Below, one piece after another: positions 10,361-18,758 of a DNA stretch of 64,000 nt. The notes under the pieces were generated by a model, which was not told the DNA's origin, searched no databases, and saw only the letters and a program-made list of their open reading frames with translations. The DNA lies in NCBI RefSeq assembly GCF_004297405.1, contig NZ_SCVC01000004.1:62001-126000 (forward strand). The letters run 5' to 3'. Every line of letters starts with the position of its first letter. Position 1 is the first letter of the stretch. The DNA is from Reyranella sp. Its GTDB lineage: Bacteria > Pseudomonadota > Alphaproteobacteria > Reyranellales > Reyranellaceae. The position numbers and the translations under genes are program-made.

Positions 10361-11370
10361 TATGCTCTCCCCTTCTCGATGGCGTTACGCTGCGCGGCGG
10401 CACGGCCGTAGGCAGCAACGATGTCCTTGGCGCGGAGGCCGTACTTGGCCTGCAGGTAGGGCGTGGTACCGCCCTCGGCAAAAGTGTCCCGGATGCCGAC
10501 CCGGGCAAAGCCTGCGGGCACGCCCGCTTCCATCAGCGTCTCGGCAACGGCCGATCCCAGCCCGCCGATGATGGAATGGTTCTCGGCCGTTACGACGGTG
10601 CCGGTCGCCTTGGCCAAGTCGACGATCAGCGCGGTATCCAGCGGCTTCAACGTGGCGATGTTGACGACCGTCACCTCACGCCCGTCCTTGCCCAGCGTCT
10701 CGGCGGCTTCGAGCGCAGCGGCGACCGAGAGACCAGTGGCGAAGATCGTGCCGTGCGGACCACGTCGCAGTACCTCGCCGGTGCGCTTGAGCGGCTTGTG
10801 CGCGATCCCCGCCGACGCGGCGTCGCCGCGCAGCAGGCGGAGATAGACCGGACCCGGCGTTTCGAGCGCCGCGGTGACAGCGCCGGCAAGCTGCTCGGGG
10901 CCGCTCGGCTCGATCACCGTCATGTTGGGCAGCGCGCGCATCAGGGCGACGTCGTCGATCGCTTGGTGCGAGACGCCGAGCATCGTGGTGAGGCCAGGCA
11001 GGAAGCCCACGATCTTCACCGGCAGCTTCGGATAGGCGACCTGGTTGGCGACCTGATCGTAGGCGCGGCGCGTGACGAACACGCAGAAGGAATGGACGAA
11101 GGGGATCTGGCCCATGCGCGCGAAGCCCGCGGCCATGCCGATCATGTTGGCTTCGGCGATGCCCGCCTCGAAGTAGCGGTCGGGCAGCTCGGCCTGAAAC
11201 AGATCGGTCTCGGTCGGCCCTGGCAGATCGGCGCAGAGGCAGACAATGCGCGGATCCTTGCGGGCCGCGGCAACCAGTGCGTCGCCATAGTGACGCGGCA
11301 GCGGCCCGGTGGCGCCGCGCGCGATGAAGTCGCTGACCGTCTGGTCGGCGGCTGACGAAGTGCGGCTCAT
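10360..11370 (-). CDS. Transketolase, C-terminal subunit (split enzyme)
   Basis: A 336-residue protein holding the pyrimidine-binding and C-terminal domains of transketolase. ATG at 11370 was chosen because it overlaps the stop of the N-terminal subunit (ATGA); the open frame extends further upstream only as a shadow. Motifs include HYGDALVAAARKDPRIV near the N-terminus, RYFEAGIAEANMIGMAAG (pyrimidine domain Glu) and KPLDTALIVDLAKATGTVV towards the end. Two-subunit transketolases of this kind are common in catabolic clusters for unusual sugars or keto compounds, where they move a two-carbon unit with thiamine diphosphate. The substrate is unknown. Confidence 0.9.
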   Translation of the reverse strand: MSRTSSAADQTVSDFIARGATGPLPRHYGDALVAAARKDPRIVCLCADLPGPTETDLFQAELPDRYFEAGIAEANMIGMAAGFARMGQIPFVHSFCVFVTRRAYDQVANQVAYPKLPVKIVGFLPGLTTMLGVSHQAIDDVALMRALPNMTVIEPSGPEQLAGAVTAALETPGPVYLRLLRGDAASAGIAHKPLKRTGEVLRRGPHGTIFATGLSVAAALEAAETLGKDGREVTVVNIATLKPLDTALIVDLAKATGTVVTAENHSIIGGLGSAVAETLMEAGVPAGFARVGIRDTFAEGGTTPYLQAKYGLRAKDIVAAYGRAAAQRNAIEKGRA

Positions 11371-12230
11371 GCGAGTTCTTCCAGCGCCTTGGCGGCAAGC
11401 TCCGCCGGCAGCTTCATGTTGTGGCCGAGAATGCCTTCGAGGCTGGGCGCGCCCTTGCCGACCAGCGTGTCGGCCACGATGCAAGTGGGCGCCTCGGTGT
11501 GGGCGCGGGCCCGGGCGAAGGCGCCAACCACGGCCTCCATGTCGTTGCCGTCGATCGTCTCGACGCGAAAGCCGAAACTCTGGAACTTGTCGGCGACCGG
11601 CTCGAGGCCGACCACATTGTCGACATGGCCGCCGACCTGCATGCGGTTGTAGTCCAGGATCAGGCAAAGATTGGAGAGCTTGCGGGCGCCGGCCATCAGG
11701 GCGGCCTCCCACACCTGCCCTTCCTGCATTTCGCCATCACCCAGGATGACATGGACGCGGGCGTCGCGCTTCTGGTGACGCAGTGCCATGGCCATGCCGA
11801 CAGCGACCGACAGGCCCTGCCCCAGCGAGCCACACGTCGCCTCGATCAGCGGGCCGATACGCTCAGAGGCGTTGATTTCCAGCGGCGAGCCGTCCTTGCA
11901 GTAATCAGCCAGCATCGCCTCGGGCAGGCAGCCGCGCGCCGCCAGCGTTGCGTAGAAGATCGCGGTGTTGTGCGCGGTCGAGAGCAGGAGCCGGTCGCGA
12001 TCTGGCCAGGCGGGATCGGCGGGATCGAGGCGCAGCTCAGAGAAATACATCGCCGTGAACAGATCGGCCGCACCCAGGCCCTGCTGCACGTAGCCCTGGC
12101 CCGTCGGCGCAACGAGGCGCACGACCTGGCGCCGCAGCTCCTGCGCGATGCGCTTCAGCTCCGTGATGTCGGTGATGCGCGGCGCCGGCTGGCGCTCGCG
12201 CGCGTCCGCGCAAGACTTTGTTGTCGTCAC
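11367..12230 (-). CDS. Transketolase, N-terminal thiamine-diphosphate-binding subunit
   Basis: A 287-residue subunit carrying the diphosphate-binding domain. GTG at 12230 was chosen because it overlaps the aminotransferase stop (GTGA); the open frame reads further upstream without support. The thiamine motif begins GDGEMQEGQVWEAA and ends with the Asn of DYNRMQ. The block LLSTAHNTAIFYATLAARG and CGSLGQGLSVAVGMAMA match transketolase. It forms one active enzyme with the next gene product. Confidence 0.9.
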   Translation of the reverse strand: MTTTKSCADARERQPAPRITDITELKRIAQELRRQVVRLVAPTGQGYVQQGLGAADLFTAMYFSELRLDPADPAWPDRDRLLLSTAHNTAIFYATLAARGCLPEAMLADYCKDGSPLEINASERIGPLIEATCGSLGQGLSVAVGMAMALRHQKRDARVHVILGDGEMQEGQVWEAALMAGARKLSNLCLILDYNRMQVGGHVDNVVGLEPVADKFQSFGFRVETIDGNDMEAVVGAFARARAHTEAPTCIVADTLVGKGAPSLEGILGHNMKLPAELAAKALEELA

Positions 12231-13474
12231 GAAGTCTGCTCCGCCACGGCCTTCAGGGCACCATCGGTCGCCTCCAGGATGCGATCGATGTCTGCCTCGG
12301 TGTGAGCGGCCGACAGGAACATATTGTGCCAGGGGTGCATGTAGACGCCGCGCTGCAGGGCGGCGAGCACGAAGCGGTTGCCCATCGCGAAGTCGGGGTC
12401 GTTCGCGAACAGGATCTGCGGCATCTGAACGGGGCCGGTCTGAGCGAGCGCCAGGCCGTACTGCTTTGCCTGAGCATCGAGGCCCTCGCGCAGGCGCGTG
12501 CCGACGGTGCGCATCTTGGCGATGGCACTGATCTCGCGCATCTTGCGGATCGTCGCGACAGCGGCAGCCATCGGCGTAGCGCCACACCAGAACGAACCCG
12601 TGACATAGACCTGCTGCGCGGCGTCGCGGAAGCGGTCGGTGCCGGTGACGGCGGCCAGCGGATGGCCGTTGGCGATTGCCTTGCTCCAGCCTGCGAGGTC
12701 CGGCTTGACGCCGAGCGGCTCCCAGCTGCCGCCCATGTCGATGCGGAAGCCGGCGCGCACGTCGTCGAGGATCAGCGCGGCACCGGTCTGGTCGCAGAGG
12801 CGGCGGACGGCCGCGGCGAAAGCCGGCGTCGGCAGCTCCTGGGCACGGCGGACGTCGTGGCGGAAGGCGGAGACCACGATCGCGGCGAGGTCGTCGCGGA
12901 CGGCATAGACCGCCTCCTCGAGGCTCGCGACGTCATTGTATTCAAAGTGGACGATATGGGCGCGGTCCTCGGTGGTGACACCAGCCACCGACGGCGTGCA
13001 CCAGGGGGCGGCGCCGTGATAGGCGCCCTTGGCGACCAACACCTTGCGTTTGCGGGTCTCGGCGCGGGCGATGGTGACGCAGGCGGTCATGGCGTCGGTG
13101 CCGTTCTTGGCGAGCAGCGCCCAGTCGGCATGGGCCACGACATCGACCAGGAGTTCGGCCAGGTCGACCTGGATCTCGGCCGGGCCAGTCATCAGCTCGC
13201 CCTTCTGGCGCTGGCGCTCGACAGCGGCCTCGACGTCAGGATCACCGTAGCCCAGCACGATCGGCCCGTAGCCGCACATCAGGTCGATGTATTCGTTGCC
13301 GTCGACATCCCAGAGCCGGCAGCCCTGCGCCCGGTCGAAGTATTGGGGATAACCGTCGGGCAGGCGCGCGACGTTCATATGGCCCCACATCCCGCCCGGA
13401 ATCACCTTGGCGGCACGATCCCGCAGCGATCTATCCTGCGAATTCGGGAGGAGCTTGTTCACTGGGCGCGACAT
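12227..13474 (-). CDS. Class III aminotransferase, glutamate-1-semialdehyde aminomutase-like
   Basis: A 415-residue PLP enzyme if started at ATG 13474 (MSRPVNKLL). A longer open frame reaches 13636 but would run through the AT-rich promoter region. The PLP lysine is K265 in GWSKAIANGHPLAAV, and LILDDVRAGFR supplies the cofactor Asp. The fold resembles glutamate-1-semialdehyde 2,1-aminomutase, but the gene sits at the head of a catabolic operon, so a transamination or amine-shifting role is more likely than haem synthesis. It is first in the ten-gene minus-strand unit and divergent from the GntR gene. Its stop overlaps the transketolase start. Confidence 0.88.
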   Translation of the reverse strand: MSRPVNKLLPNSQDRSLRDRAAKVIPGGMWGHMNVARLPDGYPQYFDRAQGCRLWDVDGNEYIDLMCGYGPIVLGYGDPDVEAAVERQRQKGELMTGPAEIQVDLAELLVDVVAHADWALLAKNGTDAMTACVTIARAETRKRKVLVAKGAYHGAAPWCTPSVAGVTTEDRAHIVHFEYNDVASLEEAVYAVRDDLAAIVVSAFRHDVRRAQELPTPAFAAAVRRLCDQTGAALILDDVRAGFRIDMGGSWEPLGVKPDLAGWSKAIANGHPLAAVTGTDRFRDAAQQVYVTGSFWCGATPMAAAVATIRKMREISAIAKMRTVGTRLREGLDAQAKQYGLALAQTGPVQMPQILFANDPDFAMGNRFVLAALQRGVYMHPWHNMFLSAAHTEADIDRILEATDGALKAVAEQTS

Positions 13475-13500
13475 CCGACCTGCCAAATCAATTTCTGCAT

Positions 13501-13524
13501 TTAATATAATATATGATATATCAA
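13501..13524. promoter_or_regulatory. AT-rich divergent promoter/operator between operon and GntR gene
   Basis: In otherwise G+C-rich DNA this 24-base stretch is almost pure A/T. It contains a perfect 10-base palindrome TGATATATCA at 13514-13523 and TATAAT at 13505-13510. The palindrome has the length and TA-rich centre typical of FCD-type GntR operators, and it lies between the divergent aminotransferase (start 13474) and the regulator gene. Binding by the adjacent regulator is inferred. Confidence 0.5.
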
Positions 13525-13608
13525 TGTCGTCAATTTGAGGAATACGACCAAGTTCGCTCTCCGATGGGAAAGCCGCTAAGTCGTGTTCCCGGACCCTGCG
13601 ATGGCTTG

Positions 13609-14340
13609 ATGGATACGCCGCTGAAGACCCGATCATTCGAACCGCCCGAAGCCGATATGGCCCTGGTCGGTCGCGACAACCTGACGGCGCGTGTCTATCA
13701 AGAACTGCGCCAGGCCCTCATGGAGGGGCGCTTCCGGCCAGGCCACCGTTTTAAGATCCGCCAGCTCGCCCAGTCGCTCGGCGTCTCCGAGACGCCCATC
13801 CGCGAAGCCTTGATGCAGTTGGTGCGCGAACGGGTCCTCGACATGCAGGCGGCGCGATCAATCGCGGTGGCGCGGCTGACTTCGGCGCAATACCAGGAAC
13901 TGCGCGGCATCCGCTTGCTGCTCGAGGGTTTTGCTGCCGAGCAGGCGGCCACGCGCATCACCGATTCAGCGATCGCCGAACTCAGGCTCCATCATCAAGC
14001 GCTCGCCGACGCCGAGCGCGATGGTGAATGGCGCAAGGCCGTCGAGGCGAACTGGCATTTCCACAACACGATCTACCGCGCGGCCGGAATGCCGGAGCTG
14101 CTGGGCATGATCGAGACCATCTGGCTGCGCAACGGGCCGCTGCTGAACATCCTCTATCCGCGCGCGGTGCCGACCTATCGAGATCGCCATCAGCACCTCA
14201 ACGTGATCGACGGGCTCGTGGCGCGCGATCCGAAAGCCGTGAAGCAGGCAATCCAGGAAGATCTCATGGAAGGCGGCTCGAAGCTCATCGAACTCCTCGA
14301 TGAGATCGACGAGGGCAAGGTCCCGCTCTATCCGGAGTGA
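13609..14340 (+). CDS. GntR family transcriptional regulator with FCD domain
   Basis: A 243-residue regulator. ATG at 13609 was chosen as the first Met close to the conserved part; the frame is open from 13513 and an ATG at 13657 is also possible. The winged helix-turn-helix covers roughly RVYQELRQALMEGRFRPG to LAQSLGVSETPIREALMQL. The helical FCD ligand-binding domain follows, with RLLLEGFAAEQAA and the metal-binding-type His stretch HHQALADAERDG and NWHFHNTIYRAAG. Such proteins usually repress an adjacent catabolic operon until a pathway acid binds. It is divergent from the ten-gene amide/aminotransferase operon, the obvious target. Confidence 0.88.
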   Translation: MDTPLKTRSFEPPEADMALVGRDNLTARVYQELRQALMEGRFRPGHRFKIRQLAQSLGVSETPIREALMQLVRERVLDMQAARSIAVARLTSAQYQELRGIRLLLEGFAAEQAATRITDSAIAELRLHHQALADAERDGEWRKAVEANWHFHNTIYRAAGMPELLGMIETIWLRNGPLLNILYPRAVPTYRDRHQHLNVIDGLVARDPKAVKQAIQEDLMEGGSKLIELLDEIDEGKVPLYPE

Positions 14341-14486
14341 CAGCGGTAGCCTCGCCGCCTTGAACTTCACCCGCCCCAACCCTATTTTCCGAGCCGTTAG
14401 CCATTTCAACAGGACGCGTGTAACGATGGATTTCCACCCGACAGCCGCAGCACCCATTCGCTTCGTCTTCGGGGAAATCCGTCTTC

Positions 14487-16082
14487 ATGTCCGCTTCGAT
14501 CACCTTATCCGGTCTCGCCTGGTCCACGCCTGACGGCCGACCGCTCTTCTCCTCTCTCGACCTGAGCTTCGACACCGACCGCACAGGACTGGTCGGGCGG
14601 AATGGCGTGGGCAAGACCACGCTTCTCAAGCTGATATCCGGCGATCTGGCGCCTCAATCGGGCAAGGTCTCGGTGAATGGCACCTTGGGCGTCCTGCGCC
14701 AGGCTGTTCAGGTAGCACCGGACGAAACCGTCGCCGACCTGTTCGGCGTACGGAGCGGATTGGCTCTTCTGCGCCGCGCTGAAGACGGGAAAGCCGGTGT
14801 CGACGAACTCGCCCTTGCGGATTGGACCTTAGAAACCCGCATGGCGGCGGCACTGTCCCGCCTCGGGTTGGACGCACAACCGGAAACGCCACTGGCGACA
14901 TTGTCCGGCGGGCAACGCACGCGTGCCGGGCTAGCCGCCCTCATCTTCGCGGCTCCCGACTTCATCCTGCTCGACGAACCGACCAACAATCTCGACAGGG
15001 ACGGAAGACGGGCAGTCATCGACCTTCTGGCGAGCTGGCGGTCGGGCGCGATCGTGGTCAGCCACGACCGGGAACTGCTCGACACGCTCGACTCCATCGT
15101 CGAGCTGACATCGCTCGGCGCCACGCGCTACGGCGGCAACTGGAGTCACTACCGTGCACGCAAGGCGATCGAACTCGCGGCGGCACGGCACGATCTCGCC
15201 GACGCGGAGAAACGCGTGGACGAAATCGCCCGGCGAACCCAGGAAAAAGTCGAGCGCCAGGCCCGCAGGGATCGCGCCGGCCGGGCGAAGAAGGAGAAAG
15301 GCGACATACCCCGTCTCGTTCTGAACGCGCGAAAGGAACTCAGCGAGAATACGAGCGGCGGGGCCGCGCGCCTGGCCGAACGTCAGCGATCACAGGCCTT
15401 CGATGACTCGGTCTCCGCGCGCCAGCGGATCGAGATCCTACAGCCTCTCTCTGTCGTTCTGCCTTCGACGAACCTGCCGCCGAGCAAGACGGTGCTCAGG
15501 ATTGACAAGGTAGGCGTCGGCTTCGAACCAGACCGGCCGATCCTCCACGATCTTTCATTTGCGATCACAGGACCGGAACGTATCGCCATCACCGGACCGA
15601 ATGGCTCCGGCAAGACGACATTGCTGGCGCTGATCACCGGACAGGTGGCGCCCTGGCAGGGAACGGTGCGACGCATGACCGACTTCGCCCTGCTCGACCA
15701 GCGCGTCAGCCTGCTCGATGCCTCGGCGTCGATCCGGGACAACTTCAAGCGCCTCAATCCGCAGGCCGGCGAGAATGCCTGCCGTGCCGCCCTCGCTCGC
15801 TTCATGTTCCGCGCCGATGCCGCCCTGCAGACCGTCTCAAGCTTGAGCGGCGGGCAGTTGCTGCGCGCGGGGCTCGCCTGCGTTCTGGGGGGCGCCACAC
15901 CACCGCCCCTGTTGATCCTCGACGAACCAACCAACCATCTCGATATCGATGCGATCGAAGCAGTCGAGGCAGGCTTGCGTGCCTATGACGGGGCGCTGCT
16001 CGTCGTCAGCCACGACGAGACGTTTCTGCAAGCCATCGGGATCACGCGCTGGTTCGAGCTCGGCGGTTCAGGCAGCCCGTAG
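14487..16082 (+). CDS. ABC-F family ATPase
   Basis: A 531-residue cytoplasmic protein with two ATPase domains and no membrane segments. The first Walker A GRNGVGKTT lies at 37-45 with LSGGQRTRAGLA and FILLDEPTNNLD; the second is GPNGSGKTT with LSGGQLLRAGLA and LLILDEPTNHLD. A charged linker between the domains (AEKRVDEIARRTQEKVERQA) corresponds to the interdomain arm of ABC-F proteins, which act on ribosomes rather than in transport. Some family members relieve antibiotic or stalled-ribosome stress. Its 3' end overlaps the convergent oxidoreductase gene by 15 bases. Confidence 0.92.
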   Translation: MSASITLSGLAWSTPDGRPLFSSLDLSFDTDRTGLVGRNGVGKTTLLKLISGDLAPQSGKVSVNGTLGVLRQAVQVAPDETVADLFGVRSGLALLRRAEDGKAGVDELALADWTLETRMAAALSRLGLDAQPETPLATLSGGQRTRAGLAALIFAAPDFILLDEPTNNLDRDGRRAVIDLLASWRSGAIVVSHDRELLDTLDSIVELTSLGATRYGGNWSHYRARKAIELAAARHDLADAEKRVDEIARRTQEKVERQARRDRAGRAKKEKGDIPRLVLNARKELSENTSGGAARLAERQRSQAFDDSVSARQRIEILQPLSVVLPSTNLPPSKTVLRIDKVGVGFEPDRPILHDLSFAITGPERIAITGPNGSGKTTLLALITGQVAPWQGTVRRMTDFALLDQRVSLLDASASIRDNFKRLNPQAGENACRAALARFMFRADAALQTVSSLSGGQLLRAGLACVLGGATPPPLLILDEPTNHLDIDAIEAVEAGLRAYDGALLVVSHDETFLQAIGITRWFELGGSGSP

Positions 16083-18122
16083 CCAGATCGCGGTGTCGTG
16101 AAAGGCTGCGCCGCCGCTCGGTGGCACCGGGTCTGCACCGATCAGAACATTGACGCCGACACGGCCTGGATAGGCATCGCTCGGCCAATTGCCCTCGACC
16201 ACCACGACGCCTGGCTTGGCGGTCTCCAGCGGGCGCGCGCGCAGGTTTACTTCGCCGCGCTCGTTGCCGATCCTGACGAGCGCTCCTTCGACGACGCCGA
16301 GGCGCGCTGCGTCGTCGGGATGGATCACGGCGCGCGGCTCGACCTCGCGACCGACCGAACTCGGCGTCTCGGTGAAGGTCGTGTTGAGGAAGGTGCGGGC
16401 CGGCGGCACGATCAGCCGGAACGGCAGTTCATCCGTTGCCTGCTCGACATTCTCGCGATGCACAGGCAGCGCCGTCATGCCGGTGTGATAAGGACCGACC
16501 GCCGCCCAATCGGGCTTGAAGTGAAAACGCCCGTCGCTCGACGGATAGCCGTCGAGGAAATGCTCCTTCTCGAAGCTCTGGGCGCAATCGAGCCAGCCGC
16601 GCTCCTTCGCTTCCTCCCAGGTACCTCGCCCGGAGGCACGCAGGGTCGCATCGAGCATGTCGACGGCGCTCATCTCGAAGCTCGGATGGTTGGCGCCGAG
16701 CCGCTTCGCCAGCTGGCAGATCAGCTCGTGATTGGTCCGGCAGTCCTCGTAGCGGTCCAGCACTCGCGGGCCGACGACGATGTGCGTCTGTCCATAGGCG
16801 AGGTAGAGATCGTCGTATTCGAGGAACATCGCCGCCGGCAGCAGGATGTCGGCATACTTCGCCGTCGCGGTCATGAACTGCTCGTGCACGCACAGGAACA
16901 GGTCCTCGCGGCCGAGCCCCTTCGCCACGGCCGCGCTGTCGGGCGCGACATTGGCCGAGTTGGCATTCTGCATCAGCATTGCCATCACTGGCGGGCCGCC
17001 GGCCAGCGCCGTCTCGTCACCGCACAGGATCGGGCCGATGCGTGACTGGTCGAGCACGCGCGTCGTGGGATTGAGGAGATCGAGTCCCCAGGCGAGCTTG
17101 AGGTCGAGGTTCCAGATATCCCAGTTGATGAAGAAAGCGCCGCCACCCGGATGCTTCCACGCACCCGTGATCGCAGGCAGGCAGCTTACAGCGTGCATTG
17201 CCGAGGAACCGTTGCGCGAGCGCGTGAAGCCGAACCCAAGACGCAGGAAGGAACGTTCGGTGCGACCGTAGAGTCGCGCGAAGTCGACGATCTCTTCGAC
17301 CGAGAGGCCGGTGAGAGCCGCCGCCCATTCCGGCGTCTTGTCGGCAAGGTGCGCTTCGACGTCGGCGCCGAAATCGGTATAGCGGGCTAGATAGTCGCGA
17401 TCGGCGAAACCTTCCTTCAGAAGGACATGCATCATCGCCAAAGCTAGCGCGCCGTCGCTGCCGGGACGCAGCACCAGCGCGATATCCGCCGCCTCGACGG
17501 TGGGCGTGCGATAGACGTCGATCACCACGAGCTTGGCGCCACGTTGTTTGCGCGCCTTGGCGATGTGCGTCATCGCATTGACCTGCGTGGAGACCGGATT
17601 GCCGCCCCACACGATGATCAGGTGGGACTGCGCCATCTCGCGCGGATCGGGGCCCATGAGCTTGCCGACACCGGCGCGCCAGCCCGCTTCGGCGGGCGTC
17701 ATGCAGATGGTGCTGTGCTGGCGTGAGTAGCCGAACGCATGCCGCAACCGGTCGATACCCCAGCGCTGGACCACGCCCATCGTGCCGCCGGAGTGATAGG
17801 GCCAGACCGACTGGCTACCGTGAGTCTGTGTTGCTCGCACGAAAGCTTCGGCAACTTCGTCGAGGGCTGCTTCCCAGGAGATTGGCCGGAACTCGCCCGC
17901 GCCCTTCTCGCCAATCCTTTGCAGAGGTTGTTTCAGGCGATCGGGATGATGGGCGCGCTCGGCATAGCGCGCGACCTTGGCGCAGACGACGCCATCGGTG
18001 TAGCTGTTGGCGGCAGCACCGCGAATGCGGCCGATCCGGGTCGACGACAGGCGCTCGACCTCGAGCGAACACCCGCTCGGGCAGTCATGCGGACACGCCG
18101 ACTTCCAGAACTCCTTGCCCAT
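16068..18122 (-). CDS. Molybdopterin-dependent oxidoreductase (DMSO-reductase superfamily)
   Basis: A 684-residue enzyme. The N-terminus binds one 4Fe-4S cluster through C10, C14, C18 (CPHDCPSGC) and C47. C140 in STICMTPAEAG aligns with the Cys/Sec molybdenum ligand of the formate dehydrogenase branch. The C-terminal molydopterin dinucleotide-binding domain includes RTFLNTTFTETPS and VRIGNERGEVNLRA. No Tat signal is present, so it is cytoplasmic. No electron-transfer subunit gene is adjacent. The electron donor and substrate are unknown; formate dehydrogenase-like or an orphan dehydrogenase are the best guesses. The 5' end faces the lrp-type gene on the same strand 41 bases away. Confidence 0.88.
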   Translation of the reverse strand: MGKEFWKSACPHDCPSGCSLEVERLSSTRIGRIRGAAANSYTDGVVCAKVARYAERAHHPDRLKQPLQRIGEKGAGEFRPISWEAALDEVAEAFVRATQTHGSQSVWPYHSGGTMGVVQRWGIDRLRHAFGYSRQHSTICMTPAEAGWRAGVGKLMGPDPREMAQSHLIIVWGGNPVSTQVNAMTHIAKARKQRGAKLVVIDVYRTPTVEAADIALVLRPGSDGALALAMMHVLLKEGFADRDYLARYTDFGADVEAHLADKTPEWAAALTGLSVEEIVDFARLYGRTERSFLRLGFGFTRSRNGSSAMHAVSCLPAITGAWKHPGGGAFFINWDIWNLDLKLAWGLDLLNPTTRVLDQSRIGPILCGDETALAGGPPVMAMLMQNANSANVAPDSAAVAKGLGREDLFLCVHEQFMTATAKYADILLPAAMFLEYDDLYLAYGQTHIVVGPRVLDRYEDCRTNHELICQLAKRLGANHPSFEMSAVDMLDATLRASGRGTWEEAKERGWLDCAQSFEKEHFLDGYPSSDGRFHFKPDWAAVGPYHTGMTALPVHRENVEQATDELPFRLIVPPARTFLNTTFTETPSSVGREVEPRAVIHPDDAARLGVVEGALVRIGNERGEVNLRARPLETAKPGVVVVEGNWPSDAYPGRVGVNVLIGADPVPPSGGAAFHDTAIWLRAA

Positions 18123-18163
18123 GGATGCTCCTCTCCGACCGGGCGGAGCATAGCATGGTCGTT

Positions 18164-18673
18164 TCAGCCGGCTATCGGCACGGCGAGCCCGACCTTCACA
18201 CGGTCCATAGCGACGAAGGTGCGGAACCGCTTGACGTTGTTGTTGCCGAAGAACAGCCGCCGCGTGACAGCTTCATAAGCTGCCATGGTCGGTACTAACA
18301 TGATCAGGATGAAGTCTGCTTCGCCTGTCACGTAGTAGCACTGCTGCACTTCGGACGCGGCGGTGAACTCGCGCTTCGCCGCATCGATCAGATCAGCGCG
18401 TTCGCTCTCCATCTCCACCTCGACGAAGATGGTGATGGGATGGCCCATCGCCGCCGGATCGATCACCGCAACATGGGCCTGGATCACGCCCGTCTCTTCC
18501 AGACGCTTGATGCGGCGCTGCACGGCCGGCGCCGACAAGTTGACGGTCTCGCCAATTACCCGCTGCGGCGTCGTGTTGTCCTTCTGCAGGATGGCGATGA
18601 TGGCAAGGTCGAAGCGGTCGAGCGAAACGGCTGTGGAGGAAGACAAGGTCAAGATCCGCTCCTGACGAACCAA
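18164..18673 (-). CDS. Lrp/AsnC family transcriptional regulator
   Basis: A 169-residue regulator of normal length. The N-terminal helix-turn-helix spans DRFDLAIIAILQKDNTTPQ to LSAPAVQRRIKRLEETGVI. The C-terminal RAM effector domain holds QQCYYVTGEADFILIMLVP. It is divergent from the diaminopropionate ammonia-lyase gene and upstream on the same strand of the molybdopterin oxidoreductase. Lrp-type proteins usually sense an amino acid, and diaminopropionate or its product is a plausible effector by context. Confidence 0.92.
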   Translation of the reverse strand: MVRQERILTLSSSTAVSLDRFDLAIIAILQKDNTTPQRVIGETVNLSAPAVQRRIKRLEETGVIQAHVAVIDPAAMGHPITIFVEVEMESERADLIDAAKREFTAASEVQQCYYVTGEADFILIMLVPTMAAYEAVTRRLFFGNNNVKRFRTFVAMDRVKVGLAVPIAG

Positions 18674-18732
18674 ACTTGCAAGGGAGCGGGCAAATTACAG
18701 CGCTTTTTTCGCGGCCCGAGCAATAGATTTGC
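18674..18732. promoter_or_regulatory. Divergent lrp/dpaL intergenic region with candidate operators
   Basis: The 85-base gap between the two divergent starts holds a perfect palindrome CTTGCAAG at 18674-18681, right next to the regulator start. It also holds an inverted pair GCAAAT (18689-18694) and ATTTGC (18727-18732). Lrp-type proteins commonly bind several such elements and autoregulate. This is a weak pattern and no binding is proven. Confidence 0.35.
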
Positions 18733-18758
18733 GTTGCCCTCGAAACGAGCGGAGCGCC

